A stretch of DNA of 64,000 nucleotides from Arthrobacter sp. Edens01 (GTDB taxonomy: Bacteria > Actinomycetota > Actinomycetes > Actinomycetales > Micrococcaceae). A model generated the notes under the pieces. It was not told the origin of the DNA and ran no database searches. It worked only from the letters and a program-made list of their open reading frames with translations. Positions 1 through 8,389 of the stretch are shown here, piece after piece (position 1 is the first letter of the stretch; each line of letters begins with the position of its first letter). The position numbers and the translations under genes are program-made. Location: contig NZ_LKIU01000006.1 of the NCBI RefSeq assembly GCF_001307035.1, positions 352,904 through 416,903 on the forward strand, written 5' to 3'.

Positions 1-2
1 GC

Positions 3-569
3 GCCAACTCGGTGCGCACCACCAGTTCAGATCTGACCGGCGGCACCCACGGTGCCTATCTGTACTCCAGTACGCCGGGCAGCACCGGAGGCGGAACTTT
101 CACCATGTCCGGCGGAACACTGACCGCCAAGGACGGCAACGCCGTTTTCGTAGACGGAGTGAGTGCCACCATTAACCTCAGCAATGCACCCAAACTGGAC
201 CCCGGATCCGGTGCGTTGATCAGCGTGTCCAGCAACGGCAGTGCTTCGGCCTCGCTGCAGGAAACGGTGCTGGAAGGACAGTTGACCGCCGACGCCGGGA
301 GCACGTTGTCCGTGTCACTGACAGCCAACAGCCGGGTCACCGGGACGCTGAGCAACGTGGGCCTGGAACTGGACAACACCAGCATGGTGGAACTCGCCGC
401 GGATTCCTCCGCCACTTCGGTGCAGGGCGCGCTGGTTACGGGCAACGAGATCACCAACATCACGGGCAACGGCCACACCCTCACCTACGATCCCGGGGCA
501 GATGGAAACGGCTACCTCAACGGACAGGACTACCAGCTGGCCGGCGGCGGCACCCTGCAGGCATCCTGA
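3..569 (+). CDS. C-terminal part of a beta-helix (adhesin-like) surface protein, 5' truncated
   Basis: The reading frame is open from the window edge to a TGA at 567-569, so only the last 188 or so residues are visible. The sequence is rich in Gly, Ser, Thr and Asn. It has short recurring turns (for example GGTFTMSGGTLTAKDGNAVFV, then SATINLSN and TLSVSLTANSRVTGTLSN), as in right-handed parallel beta-helix or pectate-lyase-like surface proteins. There is no LPXTG motif or C-terminal membrane anchor. It ends about 58 bp before the next gene on the same strand. The ligand or substrate cannot be read from this fragment. Family-level confidence is moderate and function is unknown. Confidence 0.6.
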   Translation, partial: ANSVRTTSSDLTGGTHGAYLYSSTPGSTGGGTFTMSGGTLTAKDGNAVFVDGVSATINLSNAPKLDPGSGALISVSSNGSASASLQETVLEGQLTADAGSTLSVSLTANSRVTGTLSNVGLELDNTSMVELAADSSATSVQGALVTGNEITNITGNGHTLTYDPGADGNGYLNGQDYQLAGGGTLQAS

Positions 570-627
570 GCACAGTTTCAGCCAGTCGGACGTGGCCGCG
601 CGGGGGCCCACCGGCATACTGGTAGGC

Positions 628-2073
628 ATGGATTCCACGCCCCGCCGCCGGCCGATGCGGATTGTTGTGCCAAGCCGAAACGACCGGCTGCTGAGCCGCT
701 TCACGGAGGGACTCGGCGGTCCCATGGGGAAGTTCACGGCCCCGGGAATGGTGTCCCCGGGTTTCTTCACGGTGGAACGCGTTCTGATCCTGATGACCAC
801 GGGCGCGGCCCTGCTGGCGCTGCTGGCGAAGACCCCCTGCCGGGCAAACGGCTGGTCCAACCAGTTCTACCAGGCGTGCTATTCGGACTGGCCGGCCCTG
901 TTCGGTGCCCGGGGGCTGGGAGAGGGGATCTATCCCTTCATCAGCGCCGGATCTGAATTCGAGTACCCGGTGCTGCTGGGACTGCTCGCCGGGTTTGTGG
1001 CCTGGCTGGTCCCCGCGGAGGCGGAATCCCGCTGGCTGCTCTACTTCGACCTCAATGCAGTGTTTGCCACCGCGGCCTGGATCGTCACGGTGATCGCCAC
1101 CATGCGGATGGCCAACCGCCGCCCCTGGGATGCGGCCATGGTGGCCGTTGCACCGGCAATGATCCTGTCCATGTTCATCAACTGGGACATCTGGGCCGTG
1201 ATGCTCGCTGCCCTGGGCATGCTGGCCTTCGCCCGCAGCAAACCGGCACTGGCCGGGGTGCTGATAGGCCTGGGAACGGCGCTGAAACTCTATCCAGTGC
1301 TGATCCTCGGTGCCGTGCTCGTCCTGGCGATCCGAACCTTCAAGTGGCGTCCCGCCGTCGTCACGTTCGCAGCCACTGCCCTGACCTGGCTGGCGGTGAA
1401 TGTTCCCTTTGCCCTCCGCGACTTCGAGGGCTGGAAGTACTTTTACGAGTTTTCCCGGGACCGCGGTGCGGGGAATTCAAGCGTCTGGCAAGCCTGGAAC
1501 ATTACCTTCCCGGAATTTGAGGCAGATGCCGCATTCATCGGCTTTTGGGCTTACTTCCTCTTCGCCCTGGCCTGCGCCGGGATTGCCCTGCTGGCCCTCG
1601 CGGCGCCCCGCCGTCCGCGAATGGCCCAGCTGGTCTTCCTGATCGTGGCCGCGTTCATCCTCACCAATAAGGTCTACTCACCGCAGTTCGTGCTTTGGCT
1701 CGTGCCGCTGCTGGCACTGGCCCGGCCGCGCTGGCGGGACTTTTTGATCTGGCAGTTCTTCGAGGTAATGCACTGGTGGGCAATCTGGCTCTACCTCGCC
1801 GCAATCCTTGGCGGCGGACCCCCGGAGAACAACCTTGATTCAGGCTGGTTCGTGTTGTCAGTAGCGGGGCACATGGGCGCAACCATGTACCTGATGTTCA
1901 GGGTGGCCCTGGATATCTGGGACCCCCGCACCGATCCGGTCCGCCGCATGGGCATCGACGATCCGCAGGGCGGACCGTTCAACCAGGCGCCAGACCGCTG
2001 GCGGCTCAGGCTCGGCCGCCGCCCTCGGGTACCCTTGGAAACGGACGCAGCCCCGGCGAAAGAAGCACAGTGA
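628..2073 (+). CDS. GT87-type (DUF2029) polytopic membrane glycosyltransferase
   Basis: A 481-residue integral membrane protein with a basic cytoplasmic N-terminus (about 45 residues), then roughly ten hydrophobic helices, the first near residues 47-68. An acidic motif follows helix 1 in the first outer loop (YSD, Asp87). This is the position of the catalytic Asp in GT-C enzymes such as PimE, which transfer sugars from polyprenyl-phosphate donors. The ATG at 628 was chosen because family homology starts here; an upstream in-frame start at 502 would overlap the preceding gene. Its stop overlaps the GTG of the next gene (GTGA), so it is translationally coupled to a FemABX protein. Together they suggest envelope polymer assembly. 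Donor and acceptor are not determined. Confidence 0.8.
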   Translation: MDSTPRRRPMRIVVPSRNDRLLSRFTEGLGGPMGKFTAPGMVSPGFFTVERVLILMTTGAALLALLAKTPCRANGWSNQFYQACYSDWPALFGARGLGEGIYPFISAGSEFEYPVLLGLLAGFVAWLVPAEAESRWLLYFDLNAVFATAAWIVTVIATMRMANRRPWDAAMVAVAPAMILSMFINWDIWAVMLAALGMLAFARSKPALAGVLIGLGTALKLYPVLILGAVLVLAIRTFKWRPAVVTFAATALTWLAVNVPFALRDFEGWKYFYEFSRDRGAGNSSVWQAWNITFPEFEADAAFIGFWAYFLFALACAGIALLALAAPRRPRMAQLVFLIVAAFILTNKVYSPQFVLWLVPLLALARPRWRDFLIWQFFEVMHWWAIWLYLAAILGGGPPENNLDSGWFVLSVAGHMGATMYLMFRVALDIWDPRTDPVRRMGIDDPQGGPFNQAPDRWRLRLGRRPRVPLETDAAPAKEAQ

Positions 2074-3143
2074 CCCCCGCTCCCTACCGTTTTCAGCAGC
2101 TGTCGCGCGAGGACTTTGAGTCCCTCGCCGCCGGGCACCCCGGCGTCGTCATTCCGCTGGAACAAACGCCCTACTGGGCGGATTTCGAGACCAGACTGGG
2201 CCGCGATCCCTACGGAATCTGGGCCTATTACGACGGCGGCAAGCTGGTTGCGACCGCCAGTTACCTGCGTTCACGGCGGCGCCTGCGCCCGTCCCTCGTA
2301 GTGGTAAACGGACCCACCTGGTTTACCGAACGGACGCCCGAGGCGGAAGCCCGGCTGGTCGCCACCGTGCAGGAGCAGTTCAGGGCCGACCCCGCCGTGG
2401 ATCCGCTGTACGTCCGGATGCAGGTGGAGCATGTCCAGCCGCCGGTCGCCGGGCCGCTGGAACACGGCTGGTACGAGCGCGAAATCGTAGTGGACCTGAC
2501 GCCGGATACGGACAAGATTTTCGCGGCGTTCCGGCCTAATGCCCGGAACCTTATCCGCAAGGCGGAGAAGCTGGGCGTGGAAGTGCGCGCTGTGGAGCGG
2601 GAGCAGTGGGCGGACGTTTTCCGCACCGAGCTCTTCCCGATCATGCAGGAGACTGCAGCCCGCGACGGGTTCTCCAGCTTCGATTCCGCGTTCTATGAAA
2701 CCCTGCTCACCGAACTCGGAGACCATCTGCGCCTCATGGTGGCCTATGTGGACGGCAAGCCGGTCTCCTGGCTGATCACCACGGAATACCGCGGCTACGC
2801 GGTGTACTACTTCGCTGCCAGCTCACGCGATGCCCGGAAGACCAACGCGCCTTACCTGCTTCTCTGGGAAGCGTTCAAGATCCTCAAGGACGCGGGGAAC
2901 ACAGCCTGCGGCCTGACCGGCATTGAGAGCGAGAACTATCCCTCGCTGGCGAACGTCACCACGTTCAAACGCAATTTCTCGAAGACCGTGGTCACGGTTC
3001 CCACGACCTACGACATTCCGCTGCATCCGCTCCGCTACCGCGCACTCGCAACAGCCCTTCGGGTACGCCGGGACGCCCCCGGTCTCCTCCGCCGCGCCGC
3101 AGCGCGGATTCGGCGTCCGGATGCCAAGGCCGGCCGTGACTGA
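2070..3143 (+). CDS. FemABX-family aminoacyltransferase (peptidoglycan interpeptide bridge)
   Basis: A 357-residue protein matching FemA/FemB/FemX enzymes, which use aminoacyl-tRNA to add bridge residues to the lysine side chain of lipid II. The tandem GNAT-like folds are visible. The first half carries the W-x-D-F-E-x-R-x-G segment near residues 37-45. The conserved basic helix NARNLIRKAEK lies at residues 157-167. The C-terminal fold holds the YAVYYFAASSRDARK and ANVTTFKRNF segments. It starts at a GTG overlapping the upstream stop and ends 8 bp inside the next gene. Interpeptide bridges are usual in Arthrobacter-type A3 peptidoglycan, so the role fits. The amino acid transferred cannot be read from sequence. 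Confidence 0.85.
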   Translation: MTPAPYRFQQLSREDFESLAAGHPGVVIPLEQTPYWADFETRLGRDPYGIWAYYDGGKLVATASYLRSRRRLRPSLVVVNGPTWFTERTPEAEARLVATVQEQFRADPAVDPLYVRMQVEHVQPPVAGPLEHGWYEREIVVDLTPDTDKIFAAFRPNARNLIRKAEKLGVEVRAVEREQWADVFRTELFPIMQETAARDGFSSFDSAFYETLLTELGDHLRLMVAYVDGKPVSWLITTEYRGYAVYYFAASSRDARKTNAPYLLLWEAFKILKDAGNTACGLTGIESENYPSLANVTTFKRNFSKTVVTVPTTYDIPLHPLRYRALATALRVRRDAPGLLRRAAARIRRPDAKAGRD

Positions 3144-4590
3144 CGTAACTGTGGTGGGTTCCGGGCCGAACGGCCTGGCTGCCGCCGTCACCATGGCCCG
3201 CGCCGGGTTGTCCGTGCGCGTCCTGGAAGCTGCACCCACCGCGGGCGGGGGATCCCGCACCAGCGAACTGATGCGTCCCGGTTACCGGCATGACGTTTGC
3301 TCCGCAGTCCATCCAATGGGACTGGCATCGCCCTTCTTCCGGGATTTCGGCCTGGCTGACCGGATCCGGATGGAGGTCCCCGAAGCGTCGTACGCGCAGC
3401 CGCTGGACGGCGGGCAGGCTGCGGTTGCCTACCGGAGCCTGGAACGAACCATCCAGGACCTTGGCCCCGACGGCAACGCCTATAAAAGGCTCATGGGCCC
3501 GCTGGTCCGGCACAGCGAAGCGATCACCCGGACGCTGATGGACCCGCTGCTGAAGGTTCCGCGGGAACCTCGCTCAGCGCTGCGTTTTGGACTGGCAGCA
3601 CTGGACCAGGGAACCGCGGCCTGGAACCGCAGGTTCAGCGGGGAGGCCGCCCCTGCCCTGCTGACCGGGGTGATGGCCCACCCGGTGGGGCAGCTGCCCT
3701 CGCTGCCTTCAGCCGGCGGGGGACTGCTGCTTGCCCTGCTGGCCCACACCGTTGGCTGGCCGGTTCCGGTTGGCGGCTCGCAGGCGATTGCGGATGCGAT
3801 GGTTGAGGACCTCCTCGCCCACGGCGGAGAGCTCGAGTCCGGGGTGCGAGTGGATTCCCTGGCCGAGGTCTCCGGCTCACGCGCGGTGATTCTCGATACC
3901 GCCCCTGCCGGTCTGCTGCGCATGGCCGGGGGGCGGCTGCCGGCACGCTATGAAAAGACGCTGCGCCAGTTCCGGTACGGCAACGCGGCCTGCAAGGTGG
4001 ACTTCATCCTGTCCGGGCCGGTTCCGTGGAAGAACCCCGCGGTCGCCGCTGCAGGAACAGTGCACCTGGGCGGAACACGGACCGAAACTGCTGCGGCCGA
4101 GGCGGAGGTGGCAGCCGGCCGGCATCCCGGGGAGCCCTACGTGCTTCTTTCCCAGCCCAGCAGCTTTGATTCAACCCGCGCACCGGCGGGGCATCACATC
4201 CTCTGGACGTACTGCCATGTTCCGGCGGGCTCCAACCGGGACATGGCCGGCGAAATTACAGCCCAGATTGAGCGCTTCGCTCCCGGGTTCCGGGACGTGG
4301 TCCTTGAGACCCGGACTACGACGGCGCAGGGCCTCGCCGCGTACAACGAAAACTATGTGGGCGGGGATTTTGGTGCCGGGGCCGTCACACTGGGGCAAAT
4401 GCTTCGCCGGCCGGTCCTCTCGCCCAGCCCCTGGCAAACCCCCCTGCCCGGCGTCTACCTGTGCTCAGCCTCCACCCCGCCCGGCCCCGGCGTCCACGGG
4501 ATGGGCGGGTACCACGCTGCGCGCCTGGCGCTGAAGGATGTCTTTGGCCTCCCGGTCCCCGCGCTGGGACCCGCTGCGGGATCCTCCTGA
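3136..4590 (+). CDS. FAD/NAD(P)-dependent oxidoreductase of the phytoene desaturase/CrtI-like superfamily
   Basis: About 484 residues beginning with a Rossmann dinucleotide-binding loop (GSGPNG at residues 8-13) and an acidic strand end (VLEAAP). The flavoprotein C-terminal signature GVHGMGGYHAARLAL lies near the end. This architecture is typical of the CrtI-like NAD(P)/FAD oxidoreductases common in actinobacteria, whose substrates are mostly unknown. No carotenoid genes flank it. The GTG at 3136 has an AAGG six bases upstream and overlaps the end of the FemABX gene; an ATG at 3121 is the alternative start and adds five residues. The overlap suggests one transcription unit with the two upstream envelope genes. 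Confidence 0.75.
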   Translation: MTDVTVVGSGPNGLAAAVTMARAGLSVRVLEAAPTAGGGSRTSELMRPGYRHDVCSAVHPMGLASPFFRDFGLADRIRMEVPEASYAQPLDGGQAAVAYRSLERTIQDLGPDGNAYKRLMGPLVRHSEAITRTLMDPLLKVPREPRSALRFGLAALDQGTAAWNRRFSGEAAPALLTGVMAHPVGQLPSLPSAGGGLLLALLAHTVGWPVPVGGSQAIADAMVEDLLAHGGELESGVRVDSLAEVSGSRAVILDTAPAGLLRMAGGRLPARYEKTLRQFRYGNAACKVDFILSGPVPWKNPAVAAAGTVHLGGTRTETAAAEAEVAAGRHPGEPYVLLSQPSSFDSTRAPAGHHILWTYCHVPAGSNRDMAGEITAQIERFAPGFRDVVLETRTTTAQGLAAYNENYVGGDFGAGAVTLGQMLRRPVLSPSPWQTPLPGVYLCSASTPPGPGVHGMGGYHAARLALKDVFGLPVPALGPAAGSS

Positions 4591-4756
4591 GCGGGAAGCC
4601 CGCCGGCGGTTTGCTGCGAGGTTACGGGTTGGTTCCGGGTCCGCGCCGCACGGCGTCACCAACGGCCCGGAGGGGGAGAGAACTGTATCTTGGGACTCGG
4701 CATCCAAAGACAGTGGCATGGAAACGTCCCGCCACAGCACGACCGGGGGATCTTTC

Positions 4757-5866
4757 ATGACGGTTACAGTCCAACCACGTCCGGGACGTCCAGGCTCTGC
4801 CACGCCGCCTGCCGGCGCGGCGCCCGGGCCTGTCCGCCCAGGCGCAGGGCGCGGCCGCGGCCGCCGTCGTCGGAGCGTTGGATCACCGCGCGGCCGCAGG
4901 GCAGCGTTTCTGGCGGCGGCCGGGGCAGCGGTGCTCGCGGCGGCAGCCGTACTGGGCTACCGGTTTGTCAGCGAGGACGTCCTGGGCCCCAAGGCAAAAG
5001 TCGAAGACTATTTGGCTGCTTTGGCATCGGGGGACCACTCCGCCGCCCACTCCCTGCTGCCGGCTGTTGAGGCGCTCGTGCCGCAGGAAGAAGCGGTGTA
5101 CCGCGAAGCCGGCCACAGGATCACCGGGTTCTCGATCCTGGGACAGGAAATCCGCGACGGCCGCGCCGTCGTGCAGGCGGCTGTGGTGCAGAACGGCGAG
5201 ACCAAACCCGTTGAGTTCCGGCTCAGGGATACCGGGATCCGAGCGTGGATCTTCACCGTCTGGCAGCTTGAACCGACCGCCGCGCGGACGGTGCAGGTGG
5301 ACGTTCCCGCCGGGACGGAAACAATCCTGATCAACGGTGCAGAGCTTGCACTCCCGCCGGGCACCAGCCATGCCGAAGTGCTGCTGCTGCCGGGTTCCTA
5401 CCTCATCCAGGGCCCGCCGCAGCGTTATCTCAGCTATGGACCGGGCCAGACGGTGACCGTGGAGCCGGGAATGGCGGGCGGCCCGGAAGGTGTGCGCCTC
5501 CGGCCCGCAGTTACGGGTGAGCTGGCGCCCGAAGTACAGCTGCAGGCAGAGGCTTATCTCTCGGATTGCCTTGCAGGGCACGAAGCAGCGCCCGCTGCCT
5601 GCCCCAATGCCGCCTATACCGCTTTCGGGCCGGAGCGGTACCGGAACCTGGAATGGAGCCTGGAGAAGGCGCCGCAGTACCGGATCGTTGGAACGCCCGA
5701 AACCGGACTCGCGGTGTATGCGACCGGCGGCAAGGCCCGTGCGGTGTATCAGGAGGACGTCAGCGGAGCAGGGCGCTGGGAGAACCGCACTGACCTGGTG
5801 AGCATCAGCTTCGGTTCGGAACTCGAACTGGCCGGGGACACCCCAGGGCTGAACTTCCGGCCCTGA
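4757..5866 (+). CDS. Membrane-anchored protein of unknown function with DUF4878-like segment
   Basis: About 369 residues. The N-terminus is very Pro, Gly and Arg rich (residues 8-48), followed by a single Ala-rich membrane helix (about 49-71) and a long extracytoplasmic part. Just after the helix, the segment KVEDYLAALASGDHSAAHSLL resembles the start of DUF4878/NTF2-like lipoprotein domains, where a short helix precedes a curved sheet. Two cysteines lie near residues 262-274. The start at 4757 follows a GGGGGA stretch; an in-frame ATG at 4718 is possible. No enzyme motif is recognised. The Arg-rich cytoplasmic tail followed by one helix fits a type II membrane protein. Confidence 0.65.
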   Translation: MTVTVQPRPGRPGSATPPAGAAPGPVRPGAGRGRGRRRRSVGSPRGRRAAFLAAAGAAVLAAAAVLGYRFVSEDVLGPKAKVEDYLAALASGDHSAAHSLLPAVEALVPQEEAVYREAGHRITGFSILGQEIRDGRAVVQAAVVQNGETKPVEFRLRDTGIRAWIFTVWQLEPTAARTVQVDVPAGTETILINGAELALPPGTSHAEVLLLPGSYLIQGPPQRYLSYGPGQTVTVEPGMAGGPEGVRLRPAVTGELAPEVQLQAEAYLSDCLAGHEAAPAACPNAAYTAFGPERYRNLEWSLEKAPQYRIVGTPETGLAVYATGGKARAVYQEDVSGAGRWENRTDLVSISFGSELELAGDTPGLNFRP

Positions 5867-5916
5867 ACCCTTGCACTGAAGCGCACGCCATGGGGAACTT
5901 GAAGGAGGAGGTTCCC

Positions 5917-6192
5917 ATGACGGACACACCAGAACACCTGAACAACCACCACCGGGACACACTGAACCAGATCCTGCGCCACCCCGTCTCCCACAACATC
6001 GAATGGAAGCGGGTCCGTTCACTGCTGGACACCGTCGCCGACACCACCCGTGAGCACAACGGTAAATACGAGGTGACCATCGCCGGCCAAACGGACTACC
6101 TGACTCCGCCGCGCGGCAAGGACATCGACGAACAGACCGTCGTGGACCTGCGCGAACTGCTGGAGCGCGCCGGATTCTCCCTCGAGGAATAA
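5917..6192 (+). CDS. Small conserved hypothetical protein (91 aa), HicA-like C-terminus
   Basis: A 91-residue soluble protein starting at an ATG preceded by a strong AAGGAGGAGG ribosome site. The central segment (HNIEWKRVRSLLDTVADT, then REHNGKYEVTIAG) resembles the small alpha-beta fold of HicA-type mRNA interferases, which also carry a W-x-x-V-x-x-L-L pattern. The classical HicA catalytic His-containing strand is not clear, and no HicB antitoxin lies next to it. I therefore call it hypothetical. It sits 50 bp after the membrane-anchored protein and is convergent with the ABM monooxygenase, 20 bp away. Confidence 0.65.
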   Translation: MTDTPEHLNNHHRDTLNQILRHPVSHNIEWKRVRSLLDTVADTTREHNGKYEVTIAGQTDYLTPPRGKDIDEQTVVDLRELLERAGFSLEE

Positions 6193-6212
6193 CCGGCGCG
6201 CTCCGGCTGGTG

Positions 6213-6533
6213 TTACTTAACTTCCAGTTCGCCCATCCGTGACCATTCCTGGCCGTCGATGAGCGTATTGATGATGCGCGGGGTCTCGACCAGGGCGGGC
6301 TGCATGTCCTTCATGGCCTGCTGGAAGTGGTCGCTGTTGACGTGGGCAGCCGCGGCGTCGTCCTTGAACGCTTCCACGAGCACAAACTCGTTCGGATCTT
6401 CCAGGCTCCGGGACCAGTCGAACCAGAGGTTGCCGTCTTCCGCGCGGGTGGCAGCGGTGAAGGCCGCGGTGAGCTCGGGCCACCGATCGGTCCACTCAGG
6501 CTTGACCTTGAACTTAACGACGATGAAGATCAT
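6213..6533 (-). CDS. ABM-domain (antibiotic biosynthesis monooxygenase-like) quinol monooxygenase
   Basis: A 106-residue single-domain protein with the ferredoxin-like ABM fold. An N-terminal strand (MIFIVVKFKVKPEW) is followed by a helix (AAFTAATRAEDGNLWFDWSRS), the strand FVLVEAFKD and the helix AHVNSDHFQQAMKDM. This pattern is shared with YgiN-like quinol monooxygenases and LsrG-like isomerases, which act without metal or cofactor. The conserved W/F and E residues after the first helix are present. It is a single gene, convergent with the small hypothetical at 5917 and divergent from the ABC-F gene. The substrate is unknown; quinol or aldehyde detoxification is the usual guess. Confidence 0.75.
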   Translation of the reverse strand: MIFIVVKFKVKPEWTDRWPELTAAFTAATRAEDGNLWFDWSRSLEDPNEFVLVEAFKDDAAAAHVNSDHFQQAMKDMQPALVETPRIINTLIDGQEWSRMGELEVK

Positions 6534-6651
6534 CTTTTTCTCCTGGTTTTCTGCGGTATTTCTGCGGTAATTGCCAACACAAAAGCCTATGCCCGCGGCG
6601 GACCGCCGTCACGCCGGCGGAAGTCCATCCCCGCGATGGGAGGATGGAAGC

Positions 6652-8334
6652 GTGGCTCATTTAGACGTATCCGGCATCGACTACTTCCTCTCCGACGGCA
6701 GGCAGCTGCTCAGCGGCGTCAGCTTCAAGGTGGGCGAGGGCCACAAAACGGCCCTGATCGGACCGAACGGCACGGGTAAGACCACTTTGCTGCGCATCAT
6801 CGCCGAGGATATTAAGCCGGACGAGGGCACCGTTTCCCGGTCGGGGAACATGGGGATCATGCGCCAGTTCGTCGGCCAGGTCCGGGACGGGAGCACCGTG
6901 CGGGACCTGCTGGTCTCTGCCGCTCCGCCGGCCATCGCGGCCGCTGCCAGGGCCGTGGATGAGGCCGAAGAGGCCATGATGGAGAACGACGACGAGCCCA
7001 CCCAGATGCGTTATGCCCAGGCCATTGCGGACTGGGGCGACGTAGGCGGCTACGAGCAGGAGACGGTCTGGGACGAAGTGACCACCGCCGCCCTGGGCAT
7101 GCCCTTTGACGCTGCCCAGTACCGCCAGGCCAGCACGCTCTCCGGCGGTGAGCAGAAACGCCTGGTCCTGGAAGCGCTGTTCTCCGGACCTGACGAGCTG
7201 CTGCTGCTCGATGAGCCGGACAACTACCTGGACGTGCCAGGCAAGCGCTGGCTCGAGGCCAAGCTCGCCGAATCCAGAAAGTCCGTCCTGTTCGTTTCCC
7301 ACGACCGGGAGCTGCTCGCCAACGCTGCGACCCGCATCGTCACCCTTGAACCGGGGATCAACGGGGCGTCTGCCTGGATCCACGGCGGCGGATTCGGCAG
7401 CTACATCAAGGCCCGGGAAGACCGCAATGCACGCTTTGAAGAACTGCGCCGCCGCTGGGACGAGGAGCACGTAAAGCTCAAGGAACTCGTCAACATGTAC
7501 AAGAACAAGGCGGCGTTCCGGTCCGACATGGCCAACCGGTACCACGCAGCCCAGACCCGGCTCGCCAAGTTCCTGGAAGCCGGACCGCCCGAAGCGCTGC
7601 CGATCGAGCAGAACGTCAAGATGCGGCTGCGCGGCGGCCGCACCGCCAAGCGCGCCGTCGTGGCCCAGAAGCTGGAGCTGACCGGCCTGATGAAGCCGTT
7701 CAGCACCGAAATCTGGTTTGGCGACCGGGTTGGCGTTCTGGGATCCAACGGCTCCGGCAAGTCACACTTCCTGCGCCTCCTGGCCCTCGGCGGCAGCGAT
7801 CCGGACAAGGAACACGAGCCGGTTTCCGAGGTGGAGATCGCACCGGTGCCCCATGAGGGTTCGGTCAAGCTCGGTGCCCGGATCCGTCCCGGCTTTTTCG
7901 CGCAGACCATGCTTCGCCCTGACCTGCTGGGCAAGACGCTGCTGGACATCCTGCACCGCGGCGACGAGCACCGCTCCGGCCTGGGCCGGGAGGCGGCTGC
8001 GGGGGCACTGGACCGCTACGGCCTGGCCTCCTCGGGGGAACAGAAGTACGACTCGCTCTCCGGCGGACAGCAGGCCCGCCTGCAGATCCTGCTGCTGGAA
8101 CTCTCGGGTGCCACCCTGCTGCTGCTCGACGAACCGACGGACAACCTTGACCTGCACTCTGCCGAGGCGCTGGAGAAGGCCATCGAGGCATTCGAGGGAA
8201 CCGTGCTGGCCGTGACGCACGACCGCTGGTTCGCCCGCAGCTTTGACCGGTTCCTGGTGTTCGGCTCCGACGGGCGCGTCTATGAGTCCGAAGAACCCGT
8301 CTGGGACGAAAAGCGGGTCGAACGGGCACGCTAG
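6652..8334 (+). CDS. ABC-F family ATPase (ribosome-associated / translation or resistance factor)
   Basis: A 560-residue soluble protein with two ABC cassettes and no membrane segment, as in the ABC-F family (EttA, Uup, antibiotic-protection factors). Cassette 1 has Walker A GPNGTGKTT (residues 37-45), signature LSGGEQKR (about 163) and Walker B LLLLDEPDN. Cassette 2 has Walker A GSNGSGKS (about 364), signature LSGGQQAR (about 469) and Walker B LLLLDEPTDN. The linker between them is Lys/Arg rich and helical, as expected for the P-site tRNA interaction motif. ABC-F proteins bind the ribosomal E site and sense ATP. The GTG at 6652 follows a GGGAGG. I cannot tell housekeeping from resistance type. 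Confidence 0.88.
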   Translation: MAHLDVSGIDYFLSDGRQLLSGVSFKVGEGHKTALIGPNGTGKTTLLRIIAEDIKPDEGTVSRSGNMGIMRQFVGQVRDGSTVRDLLVSAAPPAIAAAARAVDEAEEAMMENDDEPTQMRYAQAIADWGDVGGYEQETVWDEVTTAALGMPFDAAQYRQASTLSGGEQKRLVLEALFSGPDELLLLDEPDNYLDVPGKRWLEAKLAESRKSVLFVSHDRELLANAATRIVTLEPGINGASAWIHGGGFGSYIKAREDRNARFEELRRRWDEEHVKLKELVNMYKNKAAFRSDMANRYHAAQTRLAKFLEAGPPEALPIEQNVKMRLRGGRTAKRAVVAQKLELTGLMKPFSTEIWFGDRVGVLGSNGSGKSHFLRLLALGGSDPDKEHEPVSEVEIAPVPHEGSVKLGARIRPGFFAQTMLRPDLLGKTLLDILHRGDEHRSGLGREAAAGALDRYGLASSGEQKYDSLSGGQQARLQILLLELSGATLLLLDEPTDNLDLHSAEALEKAIEAFEGTVLAVTHDRWFARSFDRFLVFGSDGRVYESEEPVWDEKRVERAR

Positions 8335-8389
8335 GCGCCACGCCGGACGGCATTTCCCTCCGGCGGCCCCGGGGCTCCAGAATGAGGGA

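Noticed and set aside
4883..6022. Long minus-strand open frame opposite the membrane-anchored protein
   Set aside because: It is a GC-rich antisense shadow with Cys/Arg-rich low-complexity translation and no recognisable domain; the plus-strand gene has the better ribosome site and domain structure.
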